Source of the DNA: an uncultured Pseudovibrio sp.
GTDB taxonomy: Bacteria; Pseudomonadota; Alphaproteobacteria; Rhizobiales; Stappiaceae
Direction of reading: 5' to 3'
NCBI GenBank assembly: GCA_947496145.1
Contig: CANMBS010000010.1
Coordinates: 1 to 64,000 of the forward strand
Length of the DNA stretch: 64,000 nucleotides
Positions 39,469 through 48,335 of the stretch are shown here, in pieces; the stretch's first letter is position 1; every line of letters begins with the position of its first letter. The position numbers were made by a program, and so were the translations under genes. The notes under the pieces were generated by a model. It saw only the letters and a program-made list of their open reading frames with translations, did not search any database and was not told the origin of the DNA.

Positions 39469-39891
39469 ATGCCGATTTATTTTTCTTATGGCCGCCTGAT
39501 GCACCCCAAAACGATGGCAAGTCGTTGTCCGAATGCCAAAGCTCTGGGGCCTGCTGCTATGGATGGATATCGCTTTATTGTCACATCTGAAGGTGTGCCT
39601 TCCATGGTCAAAGCGCCTGGTAAAACTGTACATGGTGTTTTATGGGACTGCCGCATCGGTGAGGTGGCAGTGATCGACAGTGCCGAGGCGCTGCTTCGCA
39701 AAGGGCTGGATAAGGTTTTTCTGCCAATCCGATTTGGCGGGCAGAGTAAATCTGCGATTATGTATGTGAGCAGAACTGCCCGAACGGGTAAGCCGCACTT
39801 AAAGGCCTGGGAAGGTGTTTTAAAGGCAGCGCAACACTGGGCGTTTCCTGAAATTTATCAGGAAGAGTTACGGCAGTGGGACCTGCGCTAA
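39469..39891 (+). CDS. Gamma-glutamylcyclotransferase-like (GGCT/AIG2 fold) protein
   Basis: 140 residues with the GGCT-type N-terminus PIYFSYGRLM (equivalent to the YGSNL loop), GVLWDC and the segment VAVIDSAEALL, where the Glu would be the catalytic acid. The reaction may be cyclisation of gamma-glutamylamines, but the substrate is unknown. It lies 22 bases after the HAD gene and is probably transcribed with it. Confidence 0.75.
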   Translation: MPIYFSYGRLMHPKTMASRCPNAKALGPAAMDGYRFIVTSEGVPSMVKAPGKTVHGVLWDCRIGEVAVIDSAEALLRKGLDKVFLPIRFGGQSKSAIMYVSRTARTGKPHLKAWEGVLKAAQHWAFPEIYQEELRQWDLR

Positions 39892-40017
39892 CCTCGCAAT
39901 TTTGCGTAACTTGGACGTTAAACAGTGTGTTTACCGTTTTCCTTTCAGTTAGACTGAAAGATGGTTCGCAATTTCCTGAAAATCTGTTAAAAAACAGGCC
40001 TCCCAGTCATGGGGGAT

Positions 40018-40162
40018 AATTCTCAGGGCGGGGTGAAATTCCCTACCGGTGGTGATGGGTCTTAGGGCCACAAGTCCGCGAGCGCCTTCAGGTTGTCTGG
40101 AAGGTCAGCAGATCCGGTGTGACTCCGGAACCGACGGTTATAGTCCGGATGAAAGAGAATGT
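40018..40162 (+). promoter_or_regulatory. FMN riboswitch (RFN element)
   Basis: The conserved RFN core is clear: TCTCAGGGCGGGGTGAAA, CCCTACCGG, the GGTGATGGG block, CCGCGAGCG, then CAGCAGATCCGGTGTGA, CCGGAACCGACGG and TATAGTCCGGATGAAAGAG. It lies about 135 bases before a riboflavin importer gene. FMN binding should reduce expression of the importer. The expression platform downstream includes GCGGCTTGCCGC (about 40224), but I cannot tell whether it works by termination or by ribosome-site masking. Confidence 0.96.
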
Positions 40163-40296
40163 AGGTGAGGGCCCTGTTTATTGGTGTTGCTCGCTTGCGC
40201 GTCCTGATTCATCGAAATTTGGCGGCTTGCCGCGCTTTGGATCAGTAAGAGACCGATGTTAAAAAGATCATTGAAAAATCCGGTTAAGGTACGTGT

Positions 40297-41196
40297 ATGA
40301 GTACGTCACGCAGTTCTACAGGCACATCTGCTGCTGTTATTGGTGCAAGCTGGATGGTGTTCGCTGGTGCATCCTTTGCGATCACCAACTCAGCTATGCA
40401 ATACCTGACTATGACGCAAGGGCTTAGTTCCACAAGTGCAACCTTCTGGCAGTACTTTATTTCTCTTATTGCTATGGTGCCGGTCATCTGGCGCATTGGT
40501 CTTGATGGTTTGCGTACACAGCAGCTAGGGCTGCATATCTTTCGTGTGTTTCTTGCGGCGCTCGGGGTGCAGTTCTGGGTGGCTGGTCTGGCGAATGGTG
40601 TCCCAATCTGGCAAGCCATCGCGCTTCTTATGACATCTCCATTTTTTGTCACGATTGGAGCTACGGTCTTTTTGCGTGAACAGGCAAGCGTTCAACGTTG
40701 GATAGCGACGCTTGTAGGGTTTGTAGGCGGGATGATCATTCTCAATCCCTGGGATGATGCTTTTCAGCTTGTTGCAGTTTTACCAATTGTTGCTGCACTT
40801 CTTTGGGGCTCTTCGATCCTATGTATGAAGAAACTGGAAGAAAACGAAAGTCCACAGTCGGTTACCTTATACCTGCTGTTGTTTTTGACGCCTGTTAATC
40901 TGGTTCTTGCTCTGATTGCTCCGGGTGGATTGGTGCTCCCGGTTGGTATGACGATGTGGTGGCTGGTTATTCTTGCCGGTTTGCTCGGTGCGATTGCTCA
41001 AGGTTCACTGGCAATGGCCTACGAGAAGGTGGATGCAGCCTACTTACAGCCGTTTGATCATCTGAAGTTGCCGCTGAACGTGCTGTGCGGCTTTATTGTC
41101 TTTGGTTGGGTGCCTCCGGGTAATCTATGGCTTGGAGCGGCACTGATTATCGGTGCATCGCTTTACATTGTGCATGTAGAGCGTAAACAAGATTAA
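40297..41196 (+). CDS. ribN: Riboflavin importer of the RibN/ImpX type (EamA family)
   Basis: A 299-residue membrane protein with about ten helices and two EamA repeats. The FMN riboswitch upstream and the similarity to RibN of rhizobia point to riboflavin uptake rather than to a generic drug/metabolite exporter. It has AAGG 10 bases before the ATG. It ends in a strong terminator shared with the convergent gene. The transport assignment is inferred from family and regulation. Confidence 0.88.
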   Translation: MSTSRSSTGTSAAVIGASWMVFAGASFAITNSAMQYLTMTQGLSSTSATFWQYFISLIAMVPVIWRIGLDGLRTQQLGLHIFRVFLAALGVQFWVAGLANGVPIWQAIALLMTSPFFVTIGATVFLREQASVQRWIATLVGFVGGMIILNPWDDAFQLVAVLPIVAALLWGSSILCMKKLEENESPQSVTLYLLLFLTPVNLVLALIAPGGLVLPVGMTMWWLVILAGLLGAIAQGSLAMAYEKVDAAYLQPFDHLKLPLNVLCGFIVFGWVPPGNLWLGAALIIGASLYIVHVERKQD

Positions 41197-41230
41197 AGAA
41201 AAGCCCGGCTAAGATGCCGGGCTTTTCTTT
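41195..41230 (+). terminator. Strong bidirectional terminator
   Basis: A perfect 15-bp stem (41195-41209 with 41216-41230) with a 6-base loop. The arms are A-rich on one side and T-rich on the other, so it works in both directions between ribN and the convergent gene at 41241-42506. Confidence 0.93.
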
Positions 41231-41240
41231 TGAACGTATA

Positions 41241-42506
41241 TCAGTTGAACCAGATAGCGAATGCGCCAAAGTTGCGGTTTAATGGGCGGCTTATGGTGCG
41301 CATGAAGTCGCCATTCCAGACCGGACCTTGCTCTACGTATTCAACGGCGTTCGGCCCGGTGATAAAGAGTACAAGGTCGAAGGTATCTGCTGTTTCAAAG
41401 AAGCTTTTCATATTGATGCCGCCTTCAAACACCATGTGTGGAATAAGGACCTCACCCTTGAGTACCTTTTCTGAAGCTTTGACTGCTTGCAACCAACTGT
41501 CGATGGTCTGCTGAGTTACGGGGAGTTCCTGAAACGGGCTGGTCTGGTTTGGGTTAGGCAACCATTCGTGATCGTCGTCTGTTTCCTGCTGGACAAGCTC
41601 CCAGGTCTCATAGTTCAGTTGCATCACTTTCAGGAGGTTCTGCCGAGTTGCTTTGAGGTGGTCTGGGTGTTCCACTTTCCAGTTGATGGAATGGAGGAAA
41701 CTAATAGGAGTAGCAAAAGACCCGAAACCGCGATTATCCTCTGACTTTCCCAAGTCCTTCAGTTGGGTGCCGTAGCTGGTGGAATTTGCACCAAAGATGC
41801 TATGGAAGGTTAGATCATAGGTGTTCTCATAGTCAAAAGCGAGCATGAAGTTGCTGAATGACATCAGGAGGTTGGAGTATCCCTGAAGCCATCTGGTATC
41901 GGCCAGATCAAAGGTGACAGGAAACGTTGTTGTATCATCGTTAAGTGAGAAGGGGCTTCTTCTGGACAGGGAAGAAAGGATTGAACCAAGATTTTCGTGG
42001 GGGGCTATAGTTTCGTTTTTATCCGCATCCAGATTGATCTTCAGCAGGTCTACCTTCAATTTGACTGACGGCTGAGATACGTCTGCGAGGGTGGCTTCAG
42101 CTGCTTTCAGCTGCTTGATGAACTTCTCCAGTATCAATCGGGTCTTTTCATAGGAGACGGGTTCTGGTGTGGGGTTTGGTGCAACCGGGGCCCTGAATAC
42201 AGGGAGTATAGAGCGCAGACTTCTGTTGGGAGATGTGTTGCCTGCACCGTATCTATAAAGATCTTGTTGCAAACCTTGTAAGGCACTCAGAAATTGAAGG
42301 GCGCCGAGAGCAAGCTTTGCCTGACTGTTGTCTGGGTTTTGCTGTGCCTTTTGAGTGAATGTGGCAATGCCTTGCTCATAGCGAGCGGCTTCAATAATCT
42401 CATTGAACTGATTGCTCAAATCATTCTGTGCGAAGGCTAAACCAGGTGAAAGGGCTGATACTGCGCAAAATGAAAGTGCAGCCACTGCGGATTTGATGAA
42501 TTGCAT
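41241..42506 (-). CDS. Exported protein of unknown function
   Basis: 421 residues with a clear signal peptide (about 1-26, ending in GLAFA). The early mature part (EIIEAARYEQGIATFTQKAQ) looks TPR-like. Then comes a proline-rich stretch (APVAPNPTPEPV) and a helical region. I do not recognise a named family. No lipobox cysteine follows the signal peptide, so it is probably soluble in the periplasm or secreted. It is monocistronic, with its own promoter region at 42507-42663. Confidence 0.75.
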   Translation of the reverse strand: MQFIKSAVAALSFCAVSALSPGLAFAQNDLSNQFNEIIEAARYEQGIATFTQKAQQNPDNSQAKLALGALQFLSALQGLQQDLYRYGAGNTSPNRSLRSILPVFRAPVAPNPTPEPVSYEKTRLILEKFIKQLKAAEATLADVSQPSVKLKVDLLKINLDADKNETIAPHENLGSILSSLSRRSPFSLNDDTTTFPVTFDLADTRWLQGYSNLLMSFSNFMLAFDYENTYDLTFHSIFGANSTSYGTQLKDLGKSEDNRGFGSFATPISFLHSINWKVEHPDHLKATRQNLLKVMQLNYETWELVQQETDDDHEWLPNPNQTSPFQELPVTQQTIDSWLQAVKASEKVLKGEVLIPHMVFEGGINMKSFFETADTFDLVLFITGPNAVEYVEQGPVWNGDFMRTISRPLNRNFGAFAIWFN

Positions 42507-42663
42507 AAAGTCTCTCCTAAAGGTCTAACCATTAGATATAGGAGTTGATGTTTTTTTTATGGCTTGCAATCTAAGGGTGTAGTGCAGCTTGCCAGAGTTT
42601 CTTTTTGAGCTGTGGAGAAAGAAATCTTAGTCTGCAAAGCGAAGAGAGCATTGGGAGTTACAA

Positions 42664-42933
42664 ATGAAAACCACACACTTTTCCATCACGGGATTGGTGC
42701 AGGGGGTTGGCTATCGTGCGTGGCTTTGCAGAAAGGCGGGAATGCTGGGACTGGCTGGTTGGTGCAAGAACAAGTCAGACGGATCAGTGGAGGCGGTTGT
42801 TACAGGTGATCCGGAAAAGGTGGACGCATTGCTTCTGGCCGTGCAACAAGGGCCGGTGGGCGCAGACGTTAAGGCTGTCACGCTCCTGGGAGAAGCCCCT
42901 GAAGAAGAAGGGGCTTTCCGTATTGAGCATTAG
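42664..42933 (+). CDS. acyP: Acylphosphatase
   Basis: An 89-residue acylphosphatase that hydrolyses carboxyl-phosphate bonds. The signature GLVQGVGYR holds the phosphate-binding Arg, and GWCKNKSDGSVE holds the catalytic Asn. Its last base (42933) abuts the last base of lipB on the opposite strand with no intergenic DNA. Confidence 0.93.
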   Translation: MKTTHFSITGLVQGVGYRAWLCRKAGMLGLAGWCKNKSDGSVEAVVTGDPEKVDALLLAVQQGPVGADVKAVTLLGEAPEEEGAFRIEH

Positions 42934-43671
42934 TTATTCCGCGTGAGTTTTCAGAGCCAGACCTGAAGGGCCGATCGCGTGTGTGGGACCAAAGATTTCC
43001 TCAAACTGTTCGCGCAGAAGCATGTCCACTTCGGGCATGGTGAGAGGCAGGCCCAAGTCCATGAAGCTGGTAACGCCATGTTTTTGAACACCGCAAGGGA
43101 CGATGCCGGAGAAGTGTTCAAGATCTGGGTCTACATTGAGTGAGATACCGTGGAAAGTAACCCATTTGCGCAGACGAATGCCAATGGCAGCGATTTTATC
43201 TTCTACTCCCTCGCCTTTTTCAGGACGCTGGACCCAAACGCCGACGCGGTCTTCGCGGCGTTCTCCGCGTACGTGGTGTTGCCAGAGAGTATCGATAAGC
43301 CATTGTTCTAATGCAGCAACAAATGCGCGGACGTCTTGCTGTCTGCGTTTCAGATCAAGCATAACGTAGGCAACCCGCTGACCGGGACCATGGTAAGTAT
43401 ATTGTCCACCGCGCCCTGTCTCAAACACCGGGAAGCGATCTTTAACAATCAGGTCAGCAGGATCTGCACTTGTGCCTGCGGTATATAAGGGCGGATGCTC
43501 TAAGAGCCACACCCGTTCGGCGGCAGTGCCTGCTGCGATGGCGGCGACACGCGCTTCCATTTCTTGCTGTGCAACTTCATAGGGGATGAGATCGTCGTCA
43601 ATTACCCACTCCACAGGCGGGGAGCCTTCCAGAGGGAAGAAGTCTGTTTTGAGGGTTTGACGGTCAGCCAT
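42934..43671 (-). CDS. lipB: Lipoyl(octanoyl) transferase
   Basis: A 245-residue enzyme that moves octanoate from acyl carrier protein to E2 and H-protein lipoyl domains, the first step of lipoate synthesis. [20 protein letters not shown] is the family signature, and catalytic Cys193 lies in [10 protein letters not shown]. The usual catalytic Lys sits in DKIAAIGIR. It ends exactly where acyP ends. lipA is not nearby. Confidence 0.94.
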   Translation of the reverse strand: MADRQTLKTDFFPLEGSPPVEWVIDDDLIPYEVAQQEMEARVAAIAAGTAAERVWLLEHPPLYTAGTSADPADLIVKDRFPVFETGRGGQYTYHGPGQRVAYVMLDLKRRQQDVRAFVAALEQWLIDTLWQHHVRGERREDRVGVWVQRPEKGEGVEDKIAAIGIRLRKWVTFHGISLNVDPDLEHFSGIVPCGVQKHGVTSFMDLGLPLTMPEVDMLLREQFEEIFGPTHAIGPSGLALKTHAE

Positions 43672-43814
43672 GTTGTTATCCCAAAATGATCTGCAAATAT
43701 CGCGTAGTTGGTTTGCGCAGAAGTGATGTAAGCGTCTACACTAAAAAGGACAAGGCACCAACTCACTCTGTGAGGTCTGGTGCAACTTATTCCCTTAGAT
43801 GCGGTGGGGCAGGA

Positions 43815-44081
43815 ATGAACAGGTTCGATGATATCTCCGTCGATATTTCCGTTGTGCTGGGTAAATCTGAAATGCCGGTGCATCAGTTGTTGCGGATGGG
43901 GCGTGGTGCGGTGATTGAGCTGGATACCCATGAAGCGGATGATGTGACGATACTGGCGAACAGTACGCCAGTGGCTGAAGGTCAGGTCACTGTGGTTGGT
44001 GATCGTGTGGGTATTGTGATTACGAAGGTGTTGCAACGGGCAGTGGAAACACGGCCAGTGAATATGGATGATCGCATCTGA
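43815..44081 (+). CDS. FliN-like SpoA-domain protein
   Basis: 88 residues forming a single SpoA domain (VVLGKSEMPVHQLLRMGRGAVIELDT, DDVTILANSTPVAEGQVTVVGDRVGIVI), the core of the flagellar switch protein FliN. FliN sits in the C-ring and sets rotation direction, here possibly as a minimal version. I use the ATG at 43815 with GGGGCAGGA upstream. The frame is open further upstream, but that part looks non-coding. No flagellar gene is nearby, which is unusual for fliN. Confidence 0.8.
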   Translation: MNRFDDISVDISVVLGKSEMPVHQLLRMGRGAVIELDTHEADDVTILANSTPVAEGQVTVVGDRVGIVITKVLQRAVETRPVNMDDRI

Positions 44082-44258
44082 GATATCTGTGCCAGTGGAT
44101 AAGTACCCGTCAAAATAGGTTTTTTTGAAGTTTTTGCTCTGTGCTGTGAATTTTTGAAAAAGGGTACTTGCGCTGGTTCGAGGGGTTGGCTATATCACCG
44201 CTCACCAGCCGACGGGGCAAGGCAAACAAGCCAGACACCTTCGGTGAGCCAAGGTTTT

Positions 44259-44345
44259 GCGGCCGTGGCGGAATTGGTAGACGCGCAGCGTTGAGGTCGC
44301 TGTGGGGTAAAACCCGTGGAAGTTCGAGTCTTCTCGGCCGCACCA
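44259..44345 (+). tRNA. tRNA-Leu (anticodon GAG)
   Basis: The acceptor stem GCGGCCG (44259-44265) pairs with CGGCCGC (44335-44341). The discriminator A (44342) and an encoded CCA (44343-44345) follow. The anticodon loop TTGAGGT gives GAG, reading CUC/CUU. A long class II variable arm and TTCGAGTC T-loop are present. An intrinsic terminator follows directly. Confidence 0.96.
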
Positions 44346-44382
44346 AAAAGCTCCGGGCTCTTAGATGAGCCGGGGCTTTTTT
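44346..44382 (+). terminator. Terminator of tRNA-Leu
   Basis: A long stem with one bulged G (AAAAGCTCCGG-CTC with GAGCCGGGGCTTTT, about 14 pairs) and a TTAGAT loop, ending in TTTTTT. It begins at the base after the encoded CCA. Confidence 0.85.
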
Positions 44383-44687
44383 GCTGTTTATGTCTTTGTT
44401 TTCTCCTGTATATTTAGTGTGCTGCTGGTTTGAGTGGTTATGTGCGCTGGTTTGCGTTGATCTGCGTTTTTTGCGGGTTTTATGCGTTCATTGGTTTGTG
44501 GCTAAGCAATTAGCTCTGCGCGAAGGTATGTCGCTAATTTTTCGCAAAGAGATTGCATGGTTAGTGAAGGGCGCTATAAACACAAAACTGTGTACAGGAG
44601 CGATGAGCCTGCGTGTATTTCAAATTTCAGCAATATTGAAAGACGATGCTCATCCATACTATTTGACTGAAAACAAGTGGAGGTCAC
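44383..44687 (+). other. Leader/intergenic region before mgtE
   Basis: 305 bases without a supportable gene, T/G-rich. It must include the mgtE promoter. I looked for the conserved M-box magnesium riboswitch core and did not find it. GTGGAGGTCAC lies just before the GTG start. Confidence 0.35.
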
Positions 44688-46103
44688 GTGATCCAATCGG
44701 AAGATACCGGTGCGCTTCATGCTGCGCCACCTCCACCGGATGTTCGGGATGCCAGTGGTCACCTTGATACTGATTTTGTAACCCGTGTTGAAACGGCTCT
44801 TGATGCACGTGATGCTGCTGTTGTGCGTGAGCTGGCAGGTAATCTGCATGAAGCAGACATGGGTGACTTGCTGGAGATGCTGCGTGAGAATGATCGCGTT
44901 CTCCTGATCCAGCTGCTTGGTGAAGAATTCGACTTTGCTGCTTTAACTGAAACCGAAGAGCCTGTGCGTGCGCAGGTTCTGGATGCGTTGCCGGATGGGG
45001 ACGTTGTTGAGGGAATTGGTGAGCTTGAGTCAGATGATGCGGTCTATCTGCTTGAGGATATGGAGCAGGCTGAGCAGGAGAAAATCCTCGCCCGGCTGCC
45101 GAATGTGGATCAGGTCCAGATTAAACGTGCGCTGGAGTATCCTGAAGATTCTGCCGGGCGTATTGTTCAAACTGATTTTATTGCGATCCCGCCGTTCTGG
45201 ACTGTGGGGCAGGTGATTGACCATCTGCGCAGTTCCAAGGAGCTTCCTGATAGTTTCTATGAGCTTTACGTGGTTGATCCGGGGTTTCGGCTGCTGGGAG
45301 CTGTTGCGCTGGACCGGCTGCTGCGTACGAAGCGGTCTAAAAAGATTTCCAAGATCATGGAGGAGACCCGTCATTCGGTTCTGGTGACGGATGATCAGGA
45401 AGATGTGGCAAGACAGTTTGAACGTTACAATCTTGTTTCGGTTGCTGTGACGGATACCTCTGAGCGTCTTATTGGTATTGTGACCGTTGATGACATTGTT
45501 GATGTTATTCAGGAAGAGGCTGAGGAAGACATGCTGGCGATGGCTGGTGTGGGTGATGAGGAAATCTCTGACAGTGTGCTGGAGATTGCCAAATCACGTA
45601 TCTCATGGCTTTCGGTCAATGTGTTTACAGCGATATTTGCAGCCTTTGTTATCTCGCTTTTTTCCAACACCATTGAGAGGATGGTTGCTCTGGCTGTGCT
45701 GATGCCAATTGTTGCTTCTATTGGAGGTAATTCCGGTACGCAGACCATGGCGGTGACGGTGCGGGCAATTGCCACGCAGGAACTCAATCGACGTAACATT
45801 ATGCGGGTTTTGCGGCGTGAGCTGCTGGTGGGTGTGATTAACGGTGTTGGGCTTGGGCTTTTGATTGGCGCGATTGCAGGGACATGGTTCCTTAACCCGG
45901 AATTAGGGGTGGTCATTGGCAGTGCCGTTCTGATTAACTCTATCTGTGCTGGATTGTTTGGCCTGCTGGTGCCAATGGGGCTGGAGAAGATTGGCGTGGA
46001 CCCTGCATTGGCTTCATCTGTTTTTGTGACCACCATTACAGATGTTGTCGGGTTCTTTACCTTCCTGTTCCTCGCCGCCTGGTGGTTTGGCCTGCCTTTT
46101 TAG
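44688..46103 (+). CDS. mgtE: MgtE-type magnesium transporter
   Basis: A 471-residue magnesium channel. An acidic MgtE_N superhelical domain (about 45-140) is followed by two CBS domains (about 145-265, FIAIPPFWTVGQVIDHLR, VTVDDIVDVI). A plug helix and about five membrane helices form the C-terminus. IVASIGGNSGTQTM is the pore signature. The CBS domains sense cytosolic magnesium and gate the channel. Translation starts at a GTG with GGAGG at good spacing. Confidence 0.95.
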   Translation: MIQSEDTGALHAAPPPPDVRDASGHLDTDFVTRVETALDARDAAVVRELAGNLHEADMGDLLEMLRENDRVLLIQLLGEEFDFAALTETEEPVRAQVLDALPDGDVVEGIGELESDDAVYLLEDMEQAEQEKILARLPNVDQVQIKRALEYPEDSAGRIVQTDFIAIPPFWTVGQVIDHLRSSKELPDSFYELYVVDPGFRLLGAVALDRLLRTKRSKKISKIMEETRHSVLVTDDQEDVARQFERYNLVSVAVTDTSERLIGIVTVDDIVDVIQEEAEEDMLAMAGVGDEEISDSVLEIAKSRISWLSVNVFTAIFAAFVISLFSNTIERMVALAVLMPIVASIGGNSGTQTMAVTVRAIATQELNRRNIMRVLRRELLVGVINGVGLGLLIGAIAGTWFLNPELGVVIGSAVLINSICAGLFGLLVPMGLEKIGVDPALASSVFVTTITDVVGFFTFLFLAAWWFGLPF

Positions 46104-46219
46104 GCAGGGGTACTGTGCATCTTAAGTGATGCTCTGGCTATTTGTTTTAATGCATTACATTTGTGAAAAACGGCTTCCACTTTTTAAGAGTATGCTTTGA
46201 TGAAAGCAGGAGGTTTGGA

Positions 46220-46645
46220 ATGGGTGCTCCCGGTATCAATGGAATTGTTGAAACTGCTGTTTATGTAGATGATTTTGCCCGCGCACATGCGTTTTACGGT
46301 GAGCTTCTGGGTTTGGAACGAGTGGTGGAAGGTGAACGCATGTGGGGGTATAACGTTGCCCCCAGTCAGATGCTGCTGGTTTTTAAACGAGGCACCTGCA
46401 GTAATGATGTGGACAGTCCTTATGGTATGGTACCCGGCCACAGCACGGAAGGTCCATCTCACTTTGCTTTTGCTATCGCAAGAAGCGCGCTTATTGACTG
46501 GCGAGACTATCTTGAAGAAAAAGAGGTCGAAGTCACGAGTGAGGTGCGCTGGCCGCAAGGCGGTATAAGCCTGTTTTTTAACGACCCGTGCGGCAATGTG
46601 GTTGAGCTGGCAACGCCGGGATTATGGCCGAACTATCAGGATTAG
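46220..46645 (+). CDS. VOC-superfamily (glyoxalase/bleomycin-resistance fold) protein
   Basis: About 141 residues. The N-terminal strand VETAVYVDDFARAHAFYGELLG and the C-terminal LFFNDPCGNVVELATPGLWP are typical of the vicinal-oxygen-chelate fold. His in GPSHFAF and Glu in VVELAT are plausible metal ligands. The reaction is unknown. AGGAGG lies 7 bases before the ATG at 46220, so I prefer it to the upstream ATG at 46163. Confidence 0.86.
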   Translation: MGAPGINGIVETAVYVDDFARAHAFYGELLGLERVVEGERMWGYNVAPSQMLLVFKRGTCSNDVDSPYGMVPGHSTEGPSHFAFAIARSALIDWRDYLEEKEVEVTSEVRWPQGGISLFFNDPCGNVVELATPGLWPNYQD

Positions 46646-46658
46646 CAGGTATTTTGTC

Positions 46659-47390
46659 GTGGTCCAGATATGCAAAGTGATCATCCGCAACCGATCAAAA
46701 AAGACTTGCGGATTTCATCTGTTTCAATTGCAGCCTACCTACGTGATTGATGGCCGCGAAGTTTCGCAGGTTCATTCCTGTTGTGTAGGAGCAGGTGAGG
46801 TGGAACCTTTTGCGCAGTCAGGAGCAGAGCTGGAATTTGCCTTTAAGGAAATTGTTTTAGCTGGTGCTGTGCAAGTGCAGGATGCTGCTTCAGAGCTGGA
46901 GAGCTGTCGCTTTGCTTTAGCGGCTGGACATGATGATTATGGGATTTCGGAGCTTGTTATGCAGCGGATGGTAGGAACGCAGAGTTCTGCTGATTGCGTA
47001 TCGATCAACAGTACTCAGCTCAGTGCTGGGCCATTGGCTTTATCACCTGCGGTCAATCAATCTGGCGTGACCCTGCGAAGTTTCAGGGTGGTGACCCCGT
47101 CAGTTTCCATTGAGGAACTGGCAGGGGTTTATTGCGGAAATGCCATTGAACATGCAGATGGGTGTGTGGTTCTTTCCAGTTTTGTGCAGCCCGTCCCCGA
47201 CAGCCAGATTGATTGCGCACCTTTGTTTGCCTTCTGGCTGAATGCAGGAGCTTGTGAAATAGGGCAAGCGGTGCCTTACAATCGATCCGGTCCAGCCTCA
47301 GTGCTTATTGAGTTTGCTTTTGACGGGCCGGACGTGGTGATCGCAGACTACAATGAGGATGGGACATTTTCTCCGGGGATGTCGCTTTAG
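46659..47390 (+). CDS. Unknown protein, start uncertain
   Basis: An open frame of about 243 codons. From about codon 29 (TYVIDGREVSQVHS) onward it looks like a real protein with many short hydrophobic strands. I do not recognise a family. The first 27 codons after the candidate GTG are atypical (several basic and cysteine residues). A different frame opens with a better-looking ATG at 46670 but stops at 46750. A frame change near the six-A run (46697-46702) is possible. No signal peptide is evident. Confidence 0.5.
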   Translation: MVQICKVIIRNRSKKTCGFHLFQLQPTYVIDGREVSQVHSCCVGAGEVEPFAQSGAELEFAFKEIVLAGAVQVQDAASELESCRFALAAGHDDYGISELVMQRMVGTQSSADCVSINSTQLSAGPLALSPAVNQSGVTLRSFRVVTPSVSIEELAGVYCGNAIEHADGCVVLSSFVQPVPDSQIDCAPLFAFWLNAGACEIGQAVPYNRSGPASVLIEFAFDGPDVVIADYNEDGTFSPGMSL

Positions 47391-47732
47391 CTGTGAAACC
47401 GGGGGTAATTTACAGGTTATCTGTGGCGTATTGCGATTATCCGGTGCTCGGATTGCAAGCATCCTGATTTTTCGCTCGAATTATCTGCGTCTATCTGAGA
47501 GGCTAAACTCACATTAATTGCAAATGAGATCACATTGCTTGTGTCGTGATCGCATCCATCCGGCTCAAATCACTTTACTTGCGAACAGAAAATTAAGCTT
47601 CCCCATCAGCGACTTGTGCGGCTCCCTTGCTTCAGTATCCATGCTGGCTTCGTAAACCATCATGGGAGGGTATCCAAAACTCATCTGCCTTAGTTGAAGG
47701 CAGATGATATTTCCTGTAGGTAAGTTGCCATC
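47391..47732. other. Intergenic region between convergent genes
   Basis: 342 bases with no gene I can support. It holds the hairpin at 47681-47707. The rest shows no repeats or RNA gene by eye. Confidence 0.4.
47681..47707 (-). terminator. Terminator of the DsbA-fold isomerase gene
   Basis: A perfect 11-bp stem (47681-47691 with 47697-47707) and a 5-base loop. On the minus strand it is followed by GTTTTGG, 26 bases past the stop codon of the gene at 47733. Confidence 0.65.
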
Positions 47733-48335
47733 TTATGCAATCCCAGCTTTGATACGATCTGCCAGCATCTCCAGCCTGTCTGCGCCGAAATAGACGCGAT
47801 CTTCTACCAGAAAACTTGGGACCCCAAAAACGCCTTGCTGATAAGCCATCTTAGTGTTGCGCTCAAGTAGCTTCAGACCTTCGGCCTCATCTGTTTCGCT
47901 AAAATCTGCAATCCCAGCATGGGCCAAAAGCTGCGTAAAAATTTCCGGCTTGTTGAGGTCATGCCCATCCCGCCAGAGAGCGGAACTTCCAAAATCTAGA
48001 AAACTAGAAAGCCGCTCATCGTCAAACTGAACAAGTGATGCCAGAGACATCGCCCGAATTGAACTCGGTCTCAACTGCGGAGGCCAACATAAAGGGATAT
48101 CCCAGTAGTTTGCCATACGAGGAATATCTTCCATAAGATGCGCACGTTTGGGAACAGCAAGCGGATCTATGTAGTCTGCCCAGATACTTCGGCCTGCTTG
48201 CAAATTGAGGAGGCCATCAATAGAAACCGGGAGATAATCGACTACCCCACCGGCTTCTTTGAGGATTGCTAAGCGCATTTTTGCGAAGTAGGTGAAGGGA
48301 CTTCGCAAATCAAAACAAAAAGTTATTTTGGTCAT
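47733..48335 (-). CDS. 2-hydroxychromene-2-carboxylate isomerase / DsbA-fold (kappa GST-like) protein
   Basis: 200 residues of the DSBA-like thioredoxin fold with no CxxC. The glutathione-activating Ser12 lies in FDLRSPFTYFA, and GVFGVPSFLVEDRVYFGADRLE is the family's C-terminal signature. Relatives isomerise aromatic ring-cleavage intermediates of naphthalene degradation or act as kappa-class glutathione transferases. No aromatic degradation genes are nearby, so the true substrate is unknown. Monocistronic. Confidence 0.88.
   Translation of the reverse strand: MTKITFCFDLRSPFTYFAKMRLAILKEAGGVVDYLPVSIDGLLNLQAGRSIWADYIDPLAVPKRAHLMEDIPRMANYWDIPLCWPPQLRPSSIRAMSLASLVQFDDERLSSFLDFGSSALWRDGHDLNKPEIFTQLLAHAGIADFSETDEAEGLKLLERNTKMAYQQGVFGVPSFLVEDRVYFGADRLEMLADRIKAGIA

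Noticed and set aside
44383-44687. M-box magnesium riboswitch ahead of mgtE
   Set aside because: I could not find the conserved core sequence. The leader remains unexplained.
44381-44767. A 128-codon plus-strand frame before and into mgtE
   Set aside because: It overlaps the mgtE start in another frame and its residues look random, being rich in Cys, Trp and Phe.
46091-46108. Short hairpin at the mgtE stop codon as a terminator
   Set aside because: A 7-bp stem with a TTTT loop is present but no T-tract follows it, so I do not call a terminator.
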